Below are positions 1-7,186 of a stretch of 12,813 bases of DNA, in pieces (positions within the stretch are counted from its first letter, which is position 1; every line of letters starts with the position of its first letter). Location of the stretch: the NCBI GenBank assembly GCA_910585235.1, contig CAJUCM010000015.1, forward strand, positions 27,886-40,698, in the 5' to 3' direction. Source of the DNA: an uncultured Christensenella sp. (GTDB taxonomy: Bacteria > Bacillota > Clostridia > Christensenellales > Borkfalkiaceae). The position numbers and the translations under genes are program-made. The notes under the pieces are model-generated. The model worked only from the letters and a program-made list of their open reading frames with translations, had not been told where the DNA came from and did no database searches.

Positions 1-184
1 ATCCAAAAAATATGTCGTCGTCGAGGACAGGGAAAAGGCGACGGAATACGCGCTCAAACAGCTCGGAAAGGGGGACGTGCTATTGGTCGCGGGCAAGGGC
101 GGGGAGACCTATCAGGAAATTATGGGAATAAAATACAGCTATGATGACAAAGATGTGATAAAGTCCTCTCTCGGAAAATTATAA
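1..184 (+). CDS. murE: MurE, UDP-MurNAc-tripeptide synthetase, C-terminal fragment
   Basis: This is the 3' end of a gene cut by the window start: 60 codons in frame 2, ending in TAA at 182-184. The fragment has the C-terminal Mur-ligase pattern AGKGGETYQEI (codons at about 89-121) followed by a YSYDDKDV-type stretch. In MurE the family motif is GKGHE, and its Gly and Glu contact the amino acid being added. Here the His is Gly, while the flanking Gly and the Glu remain. MurE is the cytoplasmic ATP-dependent ligase that adds the third stem-peptide residue (meso-diaminopimelate or L-Lys) to UDP-MurNAc-L-Ala-D-Glu. The residues that decide between the two substrates lie outside the window. The stop codon overlaps the mraY start by one base (TAATG), which suggests translational coupling. 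MurF is the main alternative but lacks this GKGxE motif. Confidence 0.85.
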   Translation, partial: SKKYVVVEDREKATEYALKQLGKGDVLLVAGKGGETYQEIMGIKYSYDDKDVIKSSLGKL

Positions 185-1134
185 TGAATCAGATTATCGT
201 CACGCTTATCTTTTCGTTTCTGCTCTCCGCGTGTCTGTGCGCCGCGCTCATACCGCTTCTGAAAAAAGTCGGGGCGGGGCAGAACATTCTGCACTACGTC
301 AAGGAACATCAGAGCAAAGGCGGAACGCCCACCATGGGCGGACTTGCCTTTATTACGGCGGCGCTCACGGTGGCGCTCGCCGCCTGCGGCTTTCGGGACA
401 AGCCCTTTCTCGTCGCGCTTGCAGTGGGAACGGGCTATCTCTTCGTGGGATTCCTGGACGATTTCCTCAAAAAAAAGCGCAAGGACAATCTGGGGCTCAG
501 ACCCTATCAGAAGATATTTTTTCAGTCGGCGGTCGCGATCGTCGCGTCGCTCTATTGCTGTCTGAACTCCCTGACCGTATTGCGGATTCCTTTTACGACG
601 CTCTCGTTTGAGATCGGATGGTGGATGATGCCGATCGGGATCCTCGTGTTTGTGGCGACGGTCAACAGCGTCAATCTGACGGACGGGCTGGACGGGCTCG
701 CGGGCTCGACCTCGGCGGCGTTTTTCTTTGCGTTCGGGATTCTGCTGTTCTTGCAGAAAGGGAACGATTCGCTTGCGCTAATGAGCTTCTCTCTGACGGG
801 CGCGCTCTTCGGTTTTCTCATCTTCAATCAGAATCGGGCAAGCCTTTTCATGGGCGATACGGGTTCGCTCTCTCTGGGCGGATTCGCCGCGTCGTGCGCG
901 CTGTTTTCGGGGAACGCGCTCATTATTCCGATTGTCGGAATAATGTTTGTCCTTTCAAGCATATCCGTGATCATTCAGGTAATATACTATAAAAAAACGG
1001 GCAAACGCGTCTTTTTAATGGCGCCCATCCATCACCATTTTCAGGAGAAAGGGTACTCGGAGGGGAAGATTTCCTTTGTCTATGCCGCAGTGACTGCGGT
1101 ATTGGGCGCGATCGTTTTACTGCCGTTTGCCTGA
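184..1134 (+). CDS. mraY: MraY, phospho-MurNAc-pentapeptide transferase
   Basis: Polytopic membrane enzyme that transfers phospho-MurNAc-pentapeptide from UDP to undecaprenyl phosphate, making lipid I, the first membrane step of peptidoglycan synthesis. All family signatures are visible: GGTPTMGG (residues 46-53), the Asp pair D92-D93 in FLDDFLKK followed by GLRPYQK, NLTDGLDGLA (164-173), MGDTGSLSLGG (223-233) and the PIHHHF histidine loop (281-286). About ten hydrophobic segments alternate through the protein. At 316 residues it is at the short end of the family (about 320-360), mainly through short periplasmic loops. The start is the ATG of the TAATG overlap with murE. There is no strong Shine-Dalgarno, so translation probably depends on termination of murE. 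MurF would normally be encoded before mraY in many clusters, but murE directly abuts it here. Confidence 0.97.
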   Translation: MNQIIVTLIFSFLLSACLCAALIPLLKKVGAGQNILHYVKEHQSKGGTPTMGGLAFITAALTVALAACGFRDKPFLVALAVGTGYLFVGFLDDFLKKKRKDNLGLRPYQKIFFQSAVAIVASLYCCLNSLTVLRIPFTTLSFEIGWWMMPIGILVFVATVNSVNLTDGLDGLAGSTSAAFFFAFGILLFLQKGNDSLALMSFSLTGALFGFLIFNQNRASLFMGDTGSLSLGGFAASCALFSGNALIIPIVGIMFVLSSISVIIQVIYYKKTGKRVFLMAPIHHHFQEKGYSEGKISFVYAAVTAVLGAIVLLPFA

Positions 1135-1164
1135 ATCGTCCGTGAAGGACAAGGAGGGTAGTAT

Positions 1165-2565
1165 ATGTATTTTGAAAATCAGACCTTTCTCGTTGCGGGA
1201 CTGTCCCGTTCGGGGATCGCGGCGGCGGAGTATCTGAGAGGGCGCGGGGCGGAAGTATTCGTATTCGACGACGTGGAGGACAAGGCGGTGGAGGAGGCGA
1301 CCCGCAGACTCTCCGCGATCGGATGCGTCTGTGTCAGAAAGGACGAGCTGTTTGAAAAGGCGGAAGTCTGCGACGTCCTCGTTCTCAGTCCGGGGATCCC
1401 CGTCGATCACGCCTTGCCCGTCTCCTTCCGCCGTGCGGGAAAACGCATTATCGGCGAATCGGAATTGGGCGTGCTTGCCTTGAAATGTCCCGTCGTCGCC
1501 GTCACGGGAACAAACGGAAAGACGACGACGGTCACCATGCTCGAAAGCGTGTTCCGCGCCGCGGGGAAAAATGCGATCGCCTGCGGGAACGTCGGAAAGC
1601 CGATCGTTTCCTGCGTCAAGGAACTCGGAGAGGACGGGATCGCCGTAGCGGAGATTTCATCTTTTCAGCTCGAAACGCTCTCTTCTCTTCGTCCGCACGT
1701 TGCGGTGGTTCTGAATATTTCGGAGGATCATCTCAACCGCCATTACAACATGGAGAATTACATATTCTTAAAATCCCGTCTCGTGAAAAACAGTACGGAG
1801 AGCGAATACTGCGTGCTCAATCACGACGATCCCGTCGTGCGCTCGTTCAAAGACAAGACGAAAGCGGTCGTAGAGTGGTTTTCCGTCAAGGAGAAGGTGG
1901 AGGGCGCATATCTCGAAAATAACTGGCTCTGTTATCAGGGCGAACGCATCATGAGCAGGGACGAACTTCCGCTCGACGGCGAACACAACGTTGCCAATGC
2001 GTTGGCGGCGTTGGCGGCGGCTAAGATCATGGGGATCGGCAACGCCAGCATCATTGCGGCGTTCAAGAGCTTCCGCGGGATCCGCCACCGCCTCGAAAAG
2101 ATCGGCTCGGTGAACGGCGTGAATTTTATCGACGATTCCAAGGCGACGAACGTGGACTCCGCAATCAAGGCGATCGGGAGCGTCAAAGGCGAAACGGTGC
2201 TTCTCGTCGGCGGAAAGGATAAGGGATATTCCTATGAACCGCTCTTCGAGGAGATCAAAAAATCGGGCGTCGTACATACGGTACTCTACGGGGAAAACGC
2301 GTTCCGTATTCTCGACGCCGCCGTCAAAAGCGGATTTACCTCCGTAACGCTCTGCCGTCCGTTCGATCTTGCGGTCAGGGTCGCCTATCTCACGGCAAAG
2401 CGCGGTCAGAACGTTCTGCTCTCTCCCGCTTCGGCAAGTTTCGATGCGTTCAAAAATTATGAAGCGCGCGGCGATAAGTTCCGTGAGATCTATAAAATTC
2501 TCTTGAAAGAGCGGGAGAATGCCGACGATATGGCGGAGGCGGCGCGTGAAGACGCGGACGAGTAA
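1165..2565 (+). CDS. murD: MurD, UDP-MurNAc-L-alanine:D-glutamate ligase
   Basis: Cytoplasmic ATP-dependent ligase that adds D-Glu to UDP-MurNAc-L-Ala. The N-terminal Rossmann-like domain has the LVAGLSRSG nucleotide-type loop (residues 9-17) and LSPGIP (74-79). The central domain has the P-loop TGTNGKTT (114-121) and the Mur-ligase motif NISEDHLNRH (184-193). The C-terminal domain has DDSKATN (323-329), whose lysine and neighbours belong to the ligase active site, and an LLVGGKDKG stretch. The length, 466 residues, is slightly above the usual 440-460 because of an acidic tail ending in DDMAEAAREDADE that overlaps ftsW. A perfect AAGGAGGG ribosome site (1151-1158) sits 6 nt before the ATG. 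The gap to mraY is 30 nt with no terminator, so they are probably co-transcribed. Confidence 0.96.
   Translation: MYFENQTFLVAGLSRSGIAAAEYLRGRGAEVFVFDDVEDKAVEEATRRLSAIGCVCVRKDELFEKAEVCDVLVLSPGIPVDHALPVSFRRAGKRIIGESELGVLALKCPVVAVTGTNGKTTTVTMLESVFRAAGKNAIACGNVGKPIVSCVKELGEDGIAVAEISSFQLETLSSLRPHVAVVLNISEDHLNRHYNMENYIFLKSRLVKNSTESEYCVLNHDDPVVRSFKDKTKAVVEWFSVKEKVEGAYLENNWLCYQGERIMSRDELPLDGEHNVANALAALAAAKIMGIGNASIIAAFKSFRGIRHRLEKIGSVNGVNFIDDSKATNVDSAIKAIGSVKGETVLLVGGKDKGYSYEPLFEEIKKSGVVHTVLYGENAFRILDAAVKSGFTSVTLCRPFDLAVRVAYLTAKRGQNVLLSPASASFDAFKNYEARGDKFREIYKILLKERENADDMAEAAREDADE
2535..2539 (+). promoter_or_regulatory. Shine-Dalgarno that fixes the ftsW GTG start
   Basis: GGAGG lies inside the murD coding region, 6 nt before the GTG at 2546. 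It is the best-placed ribosome site for ftsW and supports a 20-nt overlap with murD, that is, translational coupling of the two genes. Confidence 0.7.
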
Positions 2566-3721
2566 ATTAAAATCGAAGCCCGCGCTTTTGAAGTCTTCGG
2601 GGCGGACGCGCGGCGGGAAAGGGGATCTGTTCTTTCTTGCCGCCGTCATTCTCCTTGCGGCGTTCGGCGTGGTGGCGGTGTATTCCGCAAGCTCCTACAA
2701 TGCGGAAGTGCAGTACGGCGATTCCCTGTATTTCTTCAAAAAACAGCTTTTGGGCTTTATTTTGGGGCTTGCGGGCATGATGGGGATTGCGTTCGTGCCT
2801 TACGAAAAATTCAGAAAGGCGGGGATCCCCGCGCTCGTTATTGCGCTTATATTGCTTGCGCTCGTGTTCATTCCGGGCGTCGGAAAGAGCAACTACGGCG
2901 CAACGCGCTGGATCGGATTCGGCTCTTTTACCATTCAGCCGTCCGAACTTGCAAAGTATGCGTTCGTTCTGTTTACGGCGGGATATTTCGCCAAGAATCC
3001 CGCAAGAATGCGCACGTTCAAAGGAACGCTTCCCGTGCTCGGCGCGGGGATCGCGATCTGCGTTCTCATCATGCTGGAACCGAATATGTCCGTCACGATG
3101 TGCGTCGCCGCGCTCATGGTCGGTATGCTGTTTCTCAGCGGAACTTCCTATAAAACGCTCGCCGTCATTTGCGTGCCCGCTCTTTTATTGGTGCCCGTTC
3201 TGATCGCGGCGGAGCCTTACCGTCTGCAAAGGCTCTCCGCGTTCATGAATCCGTGGGCGTCGCCGAAGGAGGAGGGCTATCAGCTCATCCAATCGCTGTA
3301 CGCGCTCGGCAACGGAAATTTTTTCGGCGTCGGACTCTTTCATTCGCGCCAGAAATACCGTTTTTTACCCTTTTCGGAGAGCGATTTCATTCTCTCCGTC
3401 ATTGCGGAAGAGACGGGCTTTTTCGGCGTGTTCGTTCTGTTTGCGGTGATCGGGTTCGTTGTCTGGCGCGGATTTAAGATTGCCAATTCCTGCGACAATT
3501 TCTTCGGTTATCTTCTCGTGTCGGGGATCGTGCTCGCGTTCGCCGTGCAGTCCGCGCTGAACGCGCTCGTCGTAAGCGGGTGCATTCCGCCGACGGGTCT
3601 GCCGCTTCCGCTCATCAGTGCGGGCAATACTTCTCTGATCGTGACGATGTGCGGAATGGGCGTCGTTTACGGCGTGTCGAGGCACAACGGAACGCGCAAA
3701 TTCATACGATATAGTAAATAA
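2546..3721 (+). CDS. ftsW: FtsW, SEDS-family septal peptidoglycan polymerase
   Basis: Multi-spanning SEDS protein (FtsW/RodA/SpoVE family) that polymerises lipid II at the septum with a cognate class B penicillin-binding protein. I chose the GTG at 2546 (391 aa): GGAGG at 2535-2539 lies 6 nt upstream, and the gene then overlaps murD by 20 nt. The in-frame ATG at 2519 has a purine run almost touching it and adds nine unlikely residues. After a basic cytosolic stretch of about 27 residues come TM1 with VYSASSYNAE, GATRWIGFGSFTIQPSELAK (from residue 118) and ESDFILSVIAEETGF, in which D280 matches the catalytic Asp of SEDS enzymes. Two usual signatures are altered: the common PDxGT is PNMSV (179-183), and SYGGSS is SAGNTS (358-363). 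Context favours FtsW over RodA. A SpoVE-like role cannot be excluded. Confidence 0.93.
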   Translation: MKTRTSKLKSKPALLKSSGRTRGGKGDLFFLAAVILLAAFGVVAVYSASSYNAEVQYGDSLYFFKKQLLGFILGLAGMMGIAFVPYEKFRKAGIPALVIALILLALVFIPGVGKSNYGATRWIGFGSFTIQPSELAKYAFVLFTAGYFAKNPARMRTFKGTLPVLGAGIAICVLIMLEPNMSVTMCVAALMVGMLFLSGTSYKTLAVICVPALLLVPVLIAAEPYRLQRLSAFMNPWASPKEEGYQLIQSLYALGNGNFFGVGLFHSRQKYRFLPFSESDFILSVIAEETGFFGVFVLFAVIGFVVWRGFKIANSCDNFFGYLLVSGIVLAFAVQSALNALVVSGCIPPTGLPLPLISAGNTSLIVTMCGMGVVYGVSRHNGTRKFIRYSK

Positions 3722-3749
3722 AAACGCCGATTCGTTCGCCGTTTTTTTT
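3720..3749 (+). terminator. Weak intrinsic terminator or attenuator between ftsW and murA
   Basis: An AAAAACG arm (3720-3726) pairs with CGTTTTT (3740-3746), and CGA (3728-3730) pairs with TCG (3736-3738). There is one C-C mismatch and a TTCGT loop, and a run of eight T (3742-3749) follows. The left arm overlaps the ftsW stop codon. The stem is short and A/T-rich, so partial termination seems more likely than a full stop. murA starts only 15 nt later with no clear promoter of its own in the gap. Confidence 0.5.
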
Positions 3750-3764
3750 ACGAGAGGAGTAAGT

Positions 3765-5021
3765 ATGGATAAATTTATAATAGACGGGGGAAGAAGGCTG
3801 TACGGAAGCGTTCGTATGCAATCGGCAAAGAACTCCGTACTGCCGCTCTTTGCCGCGTCTGTTTTAACGGAGAAACGCGTGATAATTCGGGAGACGCCCC
3901 CGATTTCGGATGCGCTCTGCATGGCGCAGATTTTACGGGAACTCGGCGCGGAAGTTTCTTTTCGCGGAAACGACGTCGTGATCGACAGCGCAAACGCCTG
4001 CTGTCATGAAATTTCGTCAAGTCTTACCAAGGAACTCCGTTCTTCGGTATTTATGCTCGGTTCGCTTCTGACGCGCTTCCATAAAGCGCTTATCGCATAT
4101 CCGGGCGGTTGCGACATAGGTCTGCGTCCCATCGATCTGCATCTCAACGCCCTGAAACGGTTGGGGGTGGAGATCAGAGAGCGGGACGGCTGTATCTATT
4201 GCCGTGCGGACGTACTCAAAGGCGCGGATATTTCGCTTGACTTTCCCAGCGTCGGCGCGACGGAAAACATCATGCTCGCCGCCGTCAAGGCAAAGGGACG
4301 CACGCTTTTAAGCGGTGCGGCAAAGGAACCGGAAATCGTCGATTTGCAGAATTTTCTCAACGGAATGGGCGCAAAAATTTCGGGGGCGGGCACGGACGAG
4401 ATCGAAATAGAGGGCGTTGAAAATCTCAACGGAATTACATATAAACCCGTCAAAGACCGGATCGAAGCGGGAACTTTTTTGATTGCGTGCGCCATCTGCG
4501 GCGGGGAAGTGGAAGTCGTGGGCGTAAAAGCCGAATTTATAGGAATACTTTTGCATAAACTGCGTGAAAACGGTTGCAAAATTCATGTAAAAAATGATAA
4601 AATAGTAATCGAAAGCAACGGCAGACTCAAATGCAACCGCAGAATCGAAACGATGCCGTTTCCGGGCTTCCCGACCGATTTGCAGGCGCAGATGACCGCG
4701 CTCAACGCGGTTTCTTCGGGCGGCGCGCTCGTTGTGGAAAATCTGTTTGAAACCCGCTTTAAGTATGTTCCCGAACTGAATAAAATGGGAGCGGATATCG
4801 AAGTAAAGGGGCGGAGCGCGTTTGTGCGCGGCGTGGAGCGGTTAAGAGGCGCTTCGCTTACCGCGGGCGATCTGAGGGGCGGCGCGGCGCTTGTGCTGGC
4901 GGCGCTCGGCGCGGAGGGCACGAGCGAAGTGCTCGATCTTTCCCATATCGACAGGGGCTACTACGATTTGCAGGGAAAACTGAAAAGTCTGGGGGCGGAC
5001 ATTAAGCGCGTCCGCGTCTAA
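3765..5021 (+). CDS. murA: MurA, UDP-GlcNAc 1-carboxyvinyltransferase
   Basis: Cytoplasmic enzyme of the first committed step of peptidoglycan synthesis: transfer of enolpyruvate from phosphoenolpyruvate to UDP-GlcNAc. It is the target of fosfomycin. The 418-residue length is typical. Residues line up closely with the E. coli enzyme: K22-N23 in SAKNSVLP, the active-site loop PGGCDIGLRP with Cys at 116 (so the fosfomycin-sensitive Cys form, not the Asp variant), D305 in FPTDLQAQ, R371 in DLRGG, and R397 in HIDRGYYDL. The two inside-out alpha/beta domains are complete. AGAGGAG (3753-3759) lies 5 nt before the ATG. The gene follows ftsW in the slot that in many clusters holds murG and then murA, so murG is missing. 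Bacillota often carry two MurA paralogues. Whether this is the main one cannot be seen here. Confidence 0.96.
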   Translation: MDKFIIDGGRRLYGSVRMQSAKNSVLPLFAASVLTEKRVIIRETPPISDALCMAQILRELGAEVSFRGNDVVIDSANACCHEISSSLTKELRSSVFMLGSLLTRFHKALIAYPGGCDIGLRPIDLHLNALKRLGVEIRERDGCIYCRADVLKGADISLDFPSVGATENIMLAAVKAKGRTLLSGAAKEPEIVDLQNFLNGMGAKISGAGTDEIEIEGVENLNGITYKPVKDRIEAGTFLIACAICGGEVEVVGVKAEFIGILLHKLRENGCKIHVKNDKIVIESNGRLKCNRRIETMPFPGFPTDLQAQMTALNAVSSGGALVVENLFETRFKYVPELNKMGADIEVKGRSAFVRGVERLRGASLTAGDLRGGAALVLAALGAEGTSEVLDLSHIDRGYYDLQGKLKSLGADIKRVRV

Positions 5022-5057
5022 AATACGTTTCGGGATTAAGTAAGAGGAGATATACGA

Positions 5058-5837
5058 ATGAAAAAAGCGCTCATCATGACTTCGGTCGCCTTTTTATTGC
5101 TCCTTGCCGTGATTGCGGCGGGGCTGAACGTGATTTTTACGGTTTCGTATGTCGAAGCGAGTTTTTCCACTTTCTCCGTTCAGGGCGAGGAGGACGCGAA
5201 GTCTCTGAAAAAGGAGCTTGACGGATTTCTCGGCGACAGTATGACCTTTCTCGATCTTGGCGACGTGGAGGAGACGGTCAAAAAATATCCCTCGTTCCGT
5301 GTGGAGAGCCTTCATAAGAAGTTTCCCAAAACGGTTGAAGTTGTCGTAAAAGATCGCAGGGAGCTCTTTGCCTACGAGACGGAGATGGGTTTTTCGATGA
5401 TCGATACCGAAGGAAATTGCGTGCGGGTCGCGGAGGAAAATGTATCCCGCACGGGCGGAGAAAATATTCTTTTGAAGAATTTCAAGCTGACCGTTTCCGT
5501 CGGTTCGCATACGGAGGGCGACTATTTTGACGCGCTGATGAACGCGTTTACGGGATTCGGATACTATCTGAACGACGCCCGCGCCAATATCAGAGAGGTG
5601 GTCAGATACAGCGGGAACGAGAATAATCCTTTAACGCACCGTTTTGTCGTCTCCATGCAGGAGGGGGTCGTGATCGAAATGAGCAATCCGCTCTCGAATG
5701 CGGAGGCGAAAGCGAAAAAGGCGATGGAAGTTTATAACGAACTTGGCGACGTTGCGAAAATGTACGGTTGCATTACGGTGGCGGAGTCTGCTAACGGGGA
5801 GATCAACGCGGAATATTTTGAACAGCGACAGGTCTGA
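5058..5837 (+). CDS. ftsQ: FtsQ/DivIB, divisome protein with POTRA domain
   Basis: Bitopic membrane protein of the divisome that links early and late division proteins and works with FtsL and FtsB/DivIC. The 259-residue protein has a very short cytosolic N-terminus (MKK), one transmembrane segment at about residues 4-27, and an extracytoplasmic POTRA-like region at about 30-100. The latter includes the typical FPKTVEVVVKDRRELFAYE stretch (IxVxERxPxA in relatives) followed by FSMIDTEGNCVR, the usual start of the beta domain. Primary sequence is poorly conserved in this family, so the call rests on topology, the POTRA pattern and position just upstream of ftsA-ftsZ. AAGAGGAGA (5042-5050) provides the ribosome site, 36 nt after murA. 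A clear terminator follows, so this is probably the last gene of the murE-to-ftsQ transcript. Confidence 0.88.
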   Translation: MKKALIMTSVAFLLLLAVIAAGLNVIFTVSYVEASFSTFSVQGEEDAKSLKKELDGFLGDSMTFLDLGDVEETVKKYPSFRVESLHKKFPKTVEVVVKDRRELFAYETEMGFSMIDTEGNCVRVAEENVSRTGGENILLKNFKLTVSVGSHTEGDYFDALMNAFTGFGYYLNDARANIREVVRYSGNENNPLTHRFVVSMQEGVVIEMSNPLSNAEAKAKKAMEVYNELGDVAKMYGCITVAESANGEINAEYFEQRQV

Positions 5838-5853
5838 AAACGAGCCGGATACG

Positions 5854-5879
5854 GGACGCTTGCGGGCGTCCTTTTTTTT
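5854..5879 (+). terminator. Intrinsic terminator after ftsQ
   Basis: GGACGC (5854-5859) pairs with GCGTCC (5866-5871) around a 6-nt loop, followed immediately by eight T (5872-5879). It lies 16 nt after the ftsQ stop and is a standard intrinsic terminator that should separate the cell wall operon from ftsA-ftsZ. Confidence 0.85.
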
Positions 5880-5907
5880 GTGGAAACAAAACTTTTCTTA
5901 GTATAAT
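5878..5907 (+). promoter_or_regulatory. Possible upstream promoter of ftsA-ftsZ
   Basis: A perfect -10 TATAAT (5902-5907) has a poor -35 candidate, TTGTGG (5878-5883), 18 nt upstream. It would be a second, weaker start upstream of the consensus promoter at 5946-5974. An 11-bp palindrome, GGAAAATTTCC (5927-5937), lies between the two. Confidence 0.35.
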
Positions 5908-5945
5908 ATGGAAATAGGAAAAAGCGGGAAAATTTCCGTATTTTC

Positions 5946-5974
5946 TTGACAGAAACTTATGCGTTTGATATAAT
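5946..5974 (+). promoter_or_regulatory. Consensus sigma-A-type promoter for ftsA-ftsZ
   Basis: The -35 hexamer TTGACA (5946-5951) and -10 hexamer TATAAT (5969-5974) match the consensus exactly, with the ideal 17-nt spacer. The start of transcription is expected near 5981, which gives a leader of about 24 nt. An AAAGG ribosome site (5992-5996) lies 8 nt before the ftsA ATG. This should be among the strongest vegetative promoters in the region. Confidence 0.92.
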
Positions 5975-6004
5975 AAAAAGAGAATTATCACAAAGGTCAA
6001 AATT

Positions 6005-7180
6005 ATGGCGCAAAAAAGTGTGGCGGTACTTGATATTCGTTCTACGGAAGTCACGGTTTTCGTCGGGGAACGCGGGGTAAACGATACGTTCGTGTTCAAG
6101 GCGAGCAGAACCGAATCCTACGGCGGATACGAGGACGGAGTTTTTTACAAAGAGGAAGAAGGGGAAAAGGACGGTAAAATTTCTGATGCGATCCTTCGCG
6201 CGATTTCCGCGGTGGAACAGGTCTGCGGAGAGCGTATTCGGATGCTCTATGTGGGCGTTCCGGGCGTCTTTACGAAAGTCGTTGCAAAAGAACAGGACAT
6301 CGGCTTCCCTAAAAAGAGAAAAATCGTTCAGAAAGATCTCGACGCGCTCGTCGCGGCGGGGACGGAGCAGATAAAAGGTTTCCGCTATATGCGCGCTTCG
6401 AGTATGATCTATGTGACGAACGACAAACAGCGCGTTATCGACCCGATCGGAATTTCTACCGCAGGTCTTACGGGCTGTATTTCTTACTTTTATTGCAGTG
6501 AATACTTCTGTTCGACCGTCGAGGACGCGCTCAAAGGCTTGAAGATCAACGTCAGGTATCTTCCGACGCAGTTTGCAATGGCAACGTATCTGATCCCTTC
6601 GGAGACGCGGGACGAATGTGCGCTCTTTCTGGACGCGGGTAGTCTCGCTTCTTCTTTGAGCATCGTACTCGGAAACGGCATTATGGCGCAGGAGTCCTTC
6701 GGTTCGGGAAAAGTTCACGTCGCCTTACTCGTCATGGAACGCTTAAACGTTCCCTATGAAGTGGCGCTTACGCTTCTGCACAGGGCGAACCTGTTTGCAA
6801 AACAGGAGGAGCGCGAGGAGAAGTTGCAGATTCTCTATCGGGGAGAGGCTTACGAGTTTTCTCCTGCGTTGCTTGCGGAAGCGGTGGCGGAAGGACTTGA
6901 CGGGATTTGCGAAAAAGCGGAGGAGTTTCTCGAAGGCTTTGACGAGAGGGAGCTTGACTGCAAGCCGCTCTTTGTTTCGGGCGAGGGACTTTCCGATATC
7001 CGCGGTGCGATCGAACACATTTCCAAGAGGCTGAACCGTCTTTTGGAACCGGTGGCGCCCAATCTTCCTTATTACAATAAACCTGCCATGAGTTCGAGAG
7101 TAGCGCTTCTCGACATGGCTTGCGAGGATAACCGTAAGAGCGGTTTCTTCCATCGTATATTCAACGGTTTCGGAGGTTAA
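6005..7180 (+). CDS. ftsA: FtsA-like divisome actin homologue with degenerate ATP site
   Basis: FtsA is the actin-family protein that tethers FtsZ to the membrane. This 391-residue protein has the expected layout: an N-terminal phosphate-1 strand (VAVLDIRSTEVTV, residues 6-18), an SHS2/1C-like insert with VGVPGVF, the DPIGISTAGLTG stretch, a second phosphate region (FLDAGSLASSLSIVLGNG, from 209), an adenosine-type loop (LFVSGEGLSDIRG, from 322), and a C-terminal amphipathic GFFHRIFNGFGG like the FtsA membrane-targeting helix. The motifs are eroded: DIG-T/S is DIRST, the Gly/Thr-rich phosphate-2 loop is DAGSLASS, and the GG of the adenosine loop is GE. ATP binding may therefore be weak or lost (inference). 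The gene has a consensus promoter of its own and is followed after 6 nt by ftsZ, which supports the assignment over other actin-like proteins such as PilM. Confidence 0.87.
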   Translation: MAQKSVAVLDIRSTEVTVFVGERGVNDTFVFKASRTESYGGYEDGVFYKEEEGEKDGKISDAILRAISAVEQVCGERIRMLYVGVPGVFTKVVAKEQDIGFPKKRKIVQKDLDALVAAGTEQIKGFRYMRASSMIYVTNDKQRVIDPIGISTAGLTGCISYFYCSEYFCSTVEDALKGLKINVRYLPTQFAMATYLIPSETRDECALFLDAGSLASSLSIVLGNGIMAQESFGSGKVHVALLVMERLNVPYEVALTLLHRANLFAKQEEREEKLQILYRGEAYEFSPALLAEAVAEGLDGICEKAEEFLEGFDERELDCKPLFVSGEGLSDIRGAIEHISKRLNRLLEPVAPNLPYYNKPAMSSRVALLDMACEDNRKSGFFHRIFNGFGG

Positions 7181-7186
7181 TTTTTT

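Noticed and set aside
2519..2545. Longer ftsW start at ATG 2519
   Set aside because: The purine run GGGAG nearly touches the ATG (1-nt spacing) and the extra residues PTIWRRRR have no family match. GTG 2546 has a well-spaced GGAGG.
1768..2649. 293-codon minus-strand open frame across murD-ftsW
   Set aside because: Antisense shadow of murD and the ftsW start, with no recognisable motif, promoter or ribosome site.
4574..4603. Possible internal promoter in murA (TTGCAA, 18 nt, TAAAAT)
   Set aside because: It is AT-rich coding sequence within conserved murA, the match is moderate, and there is no supporting start site. It could be re-examined with transcript mapping.
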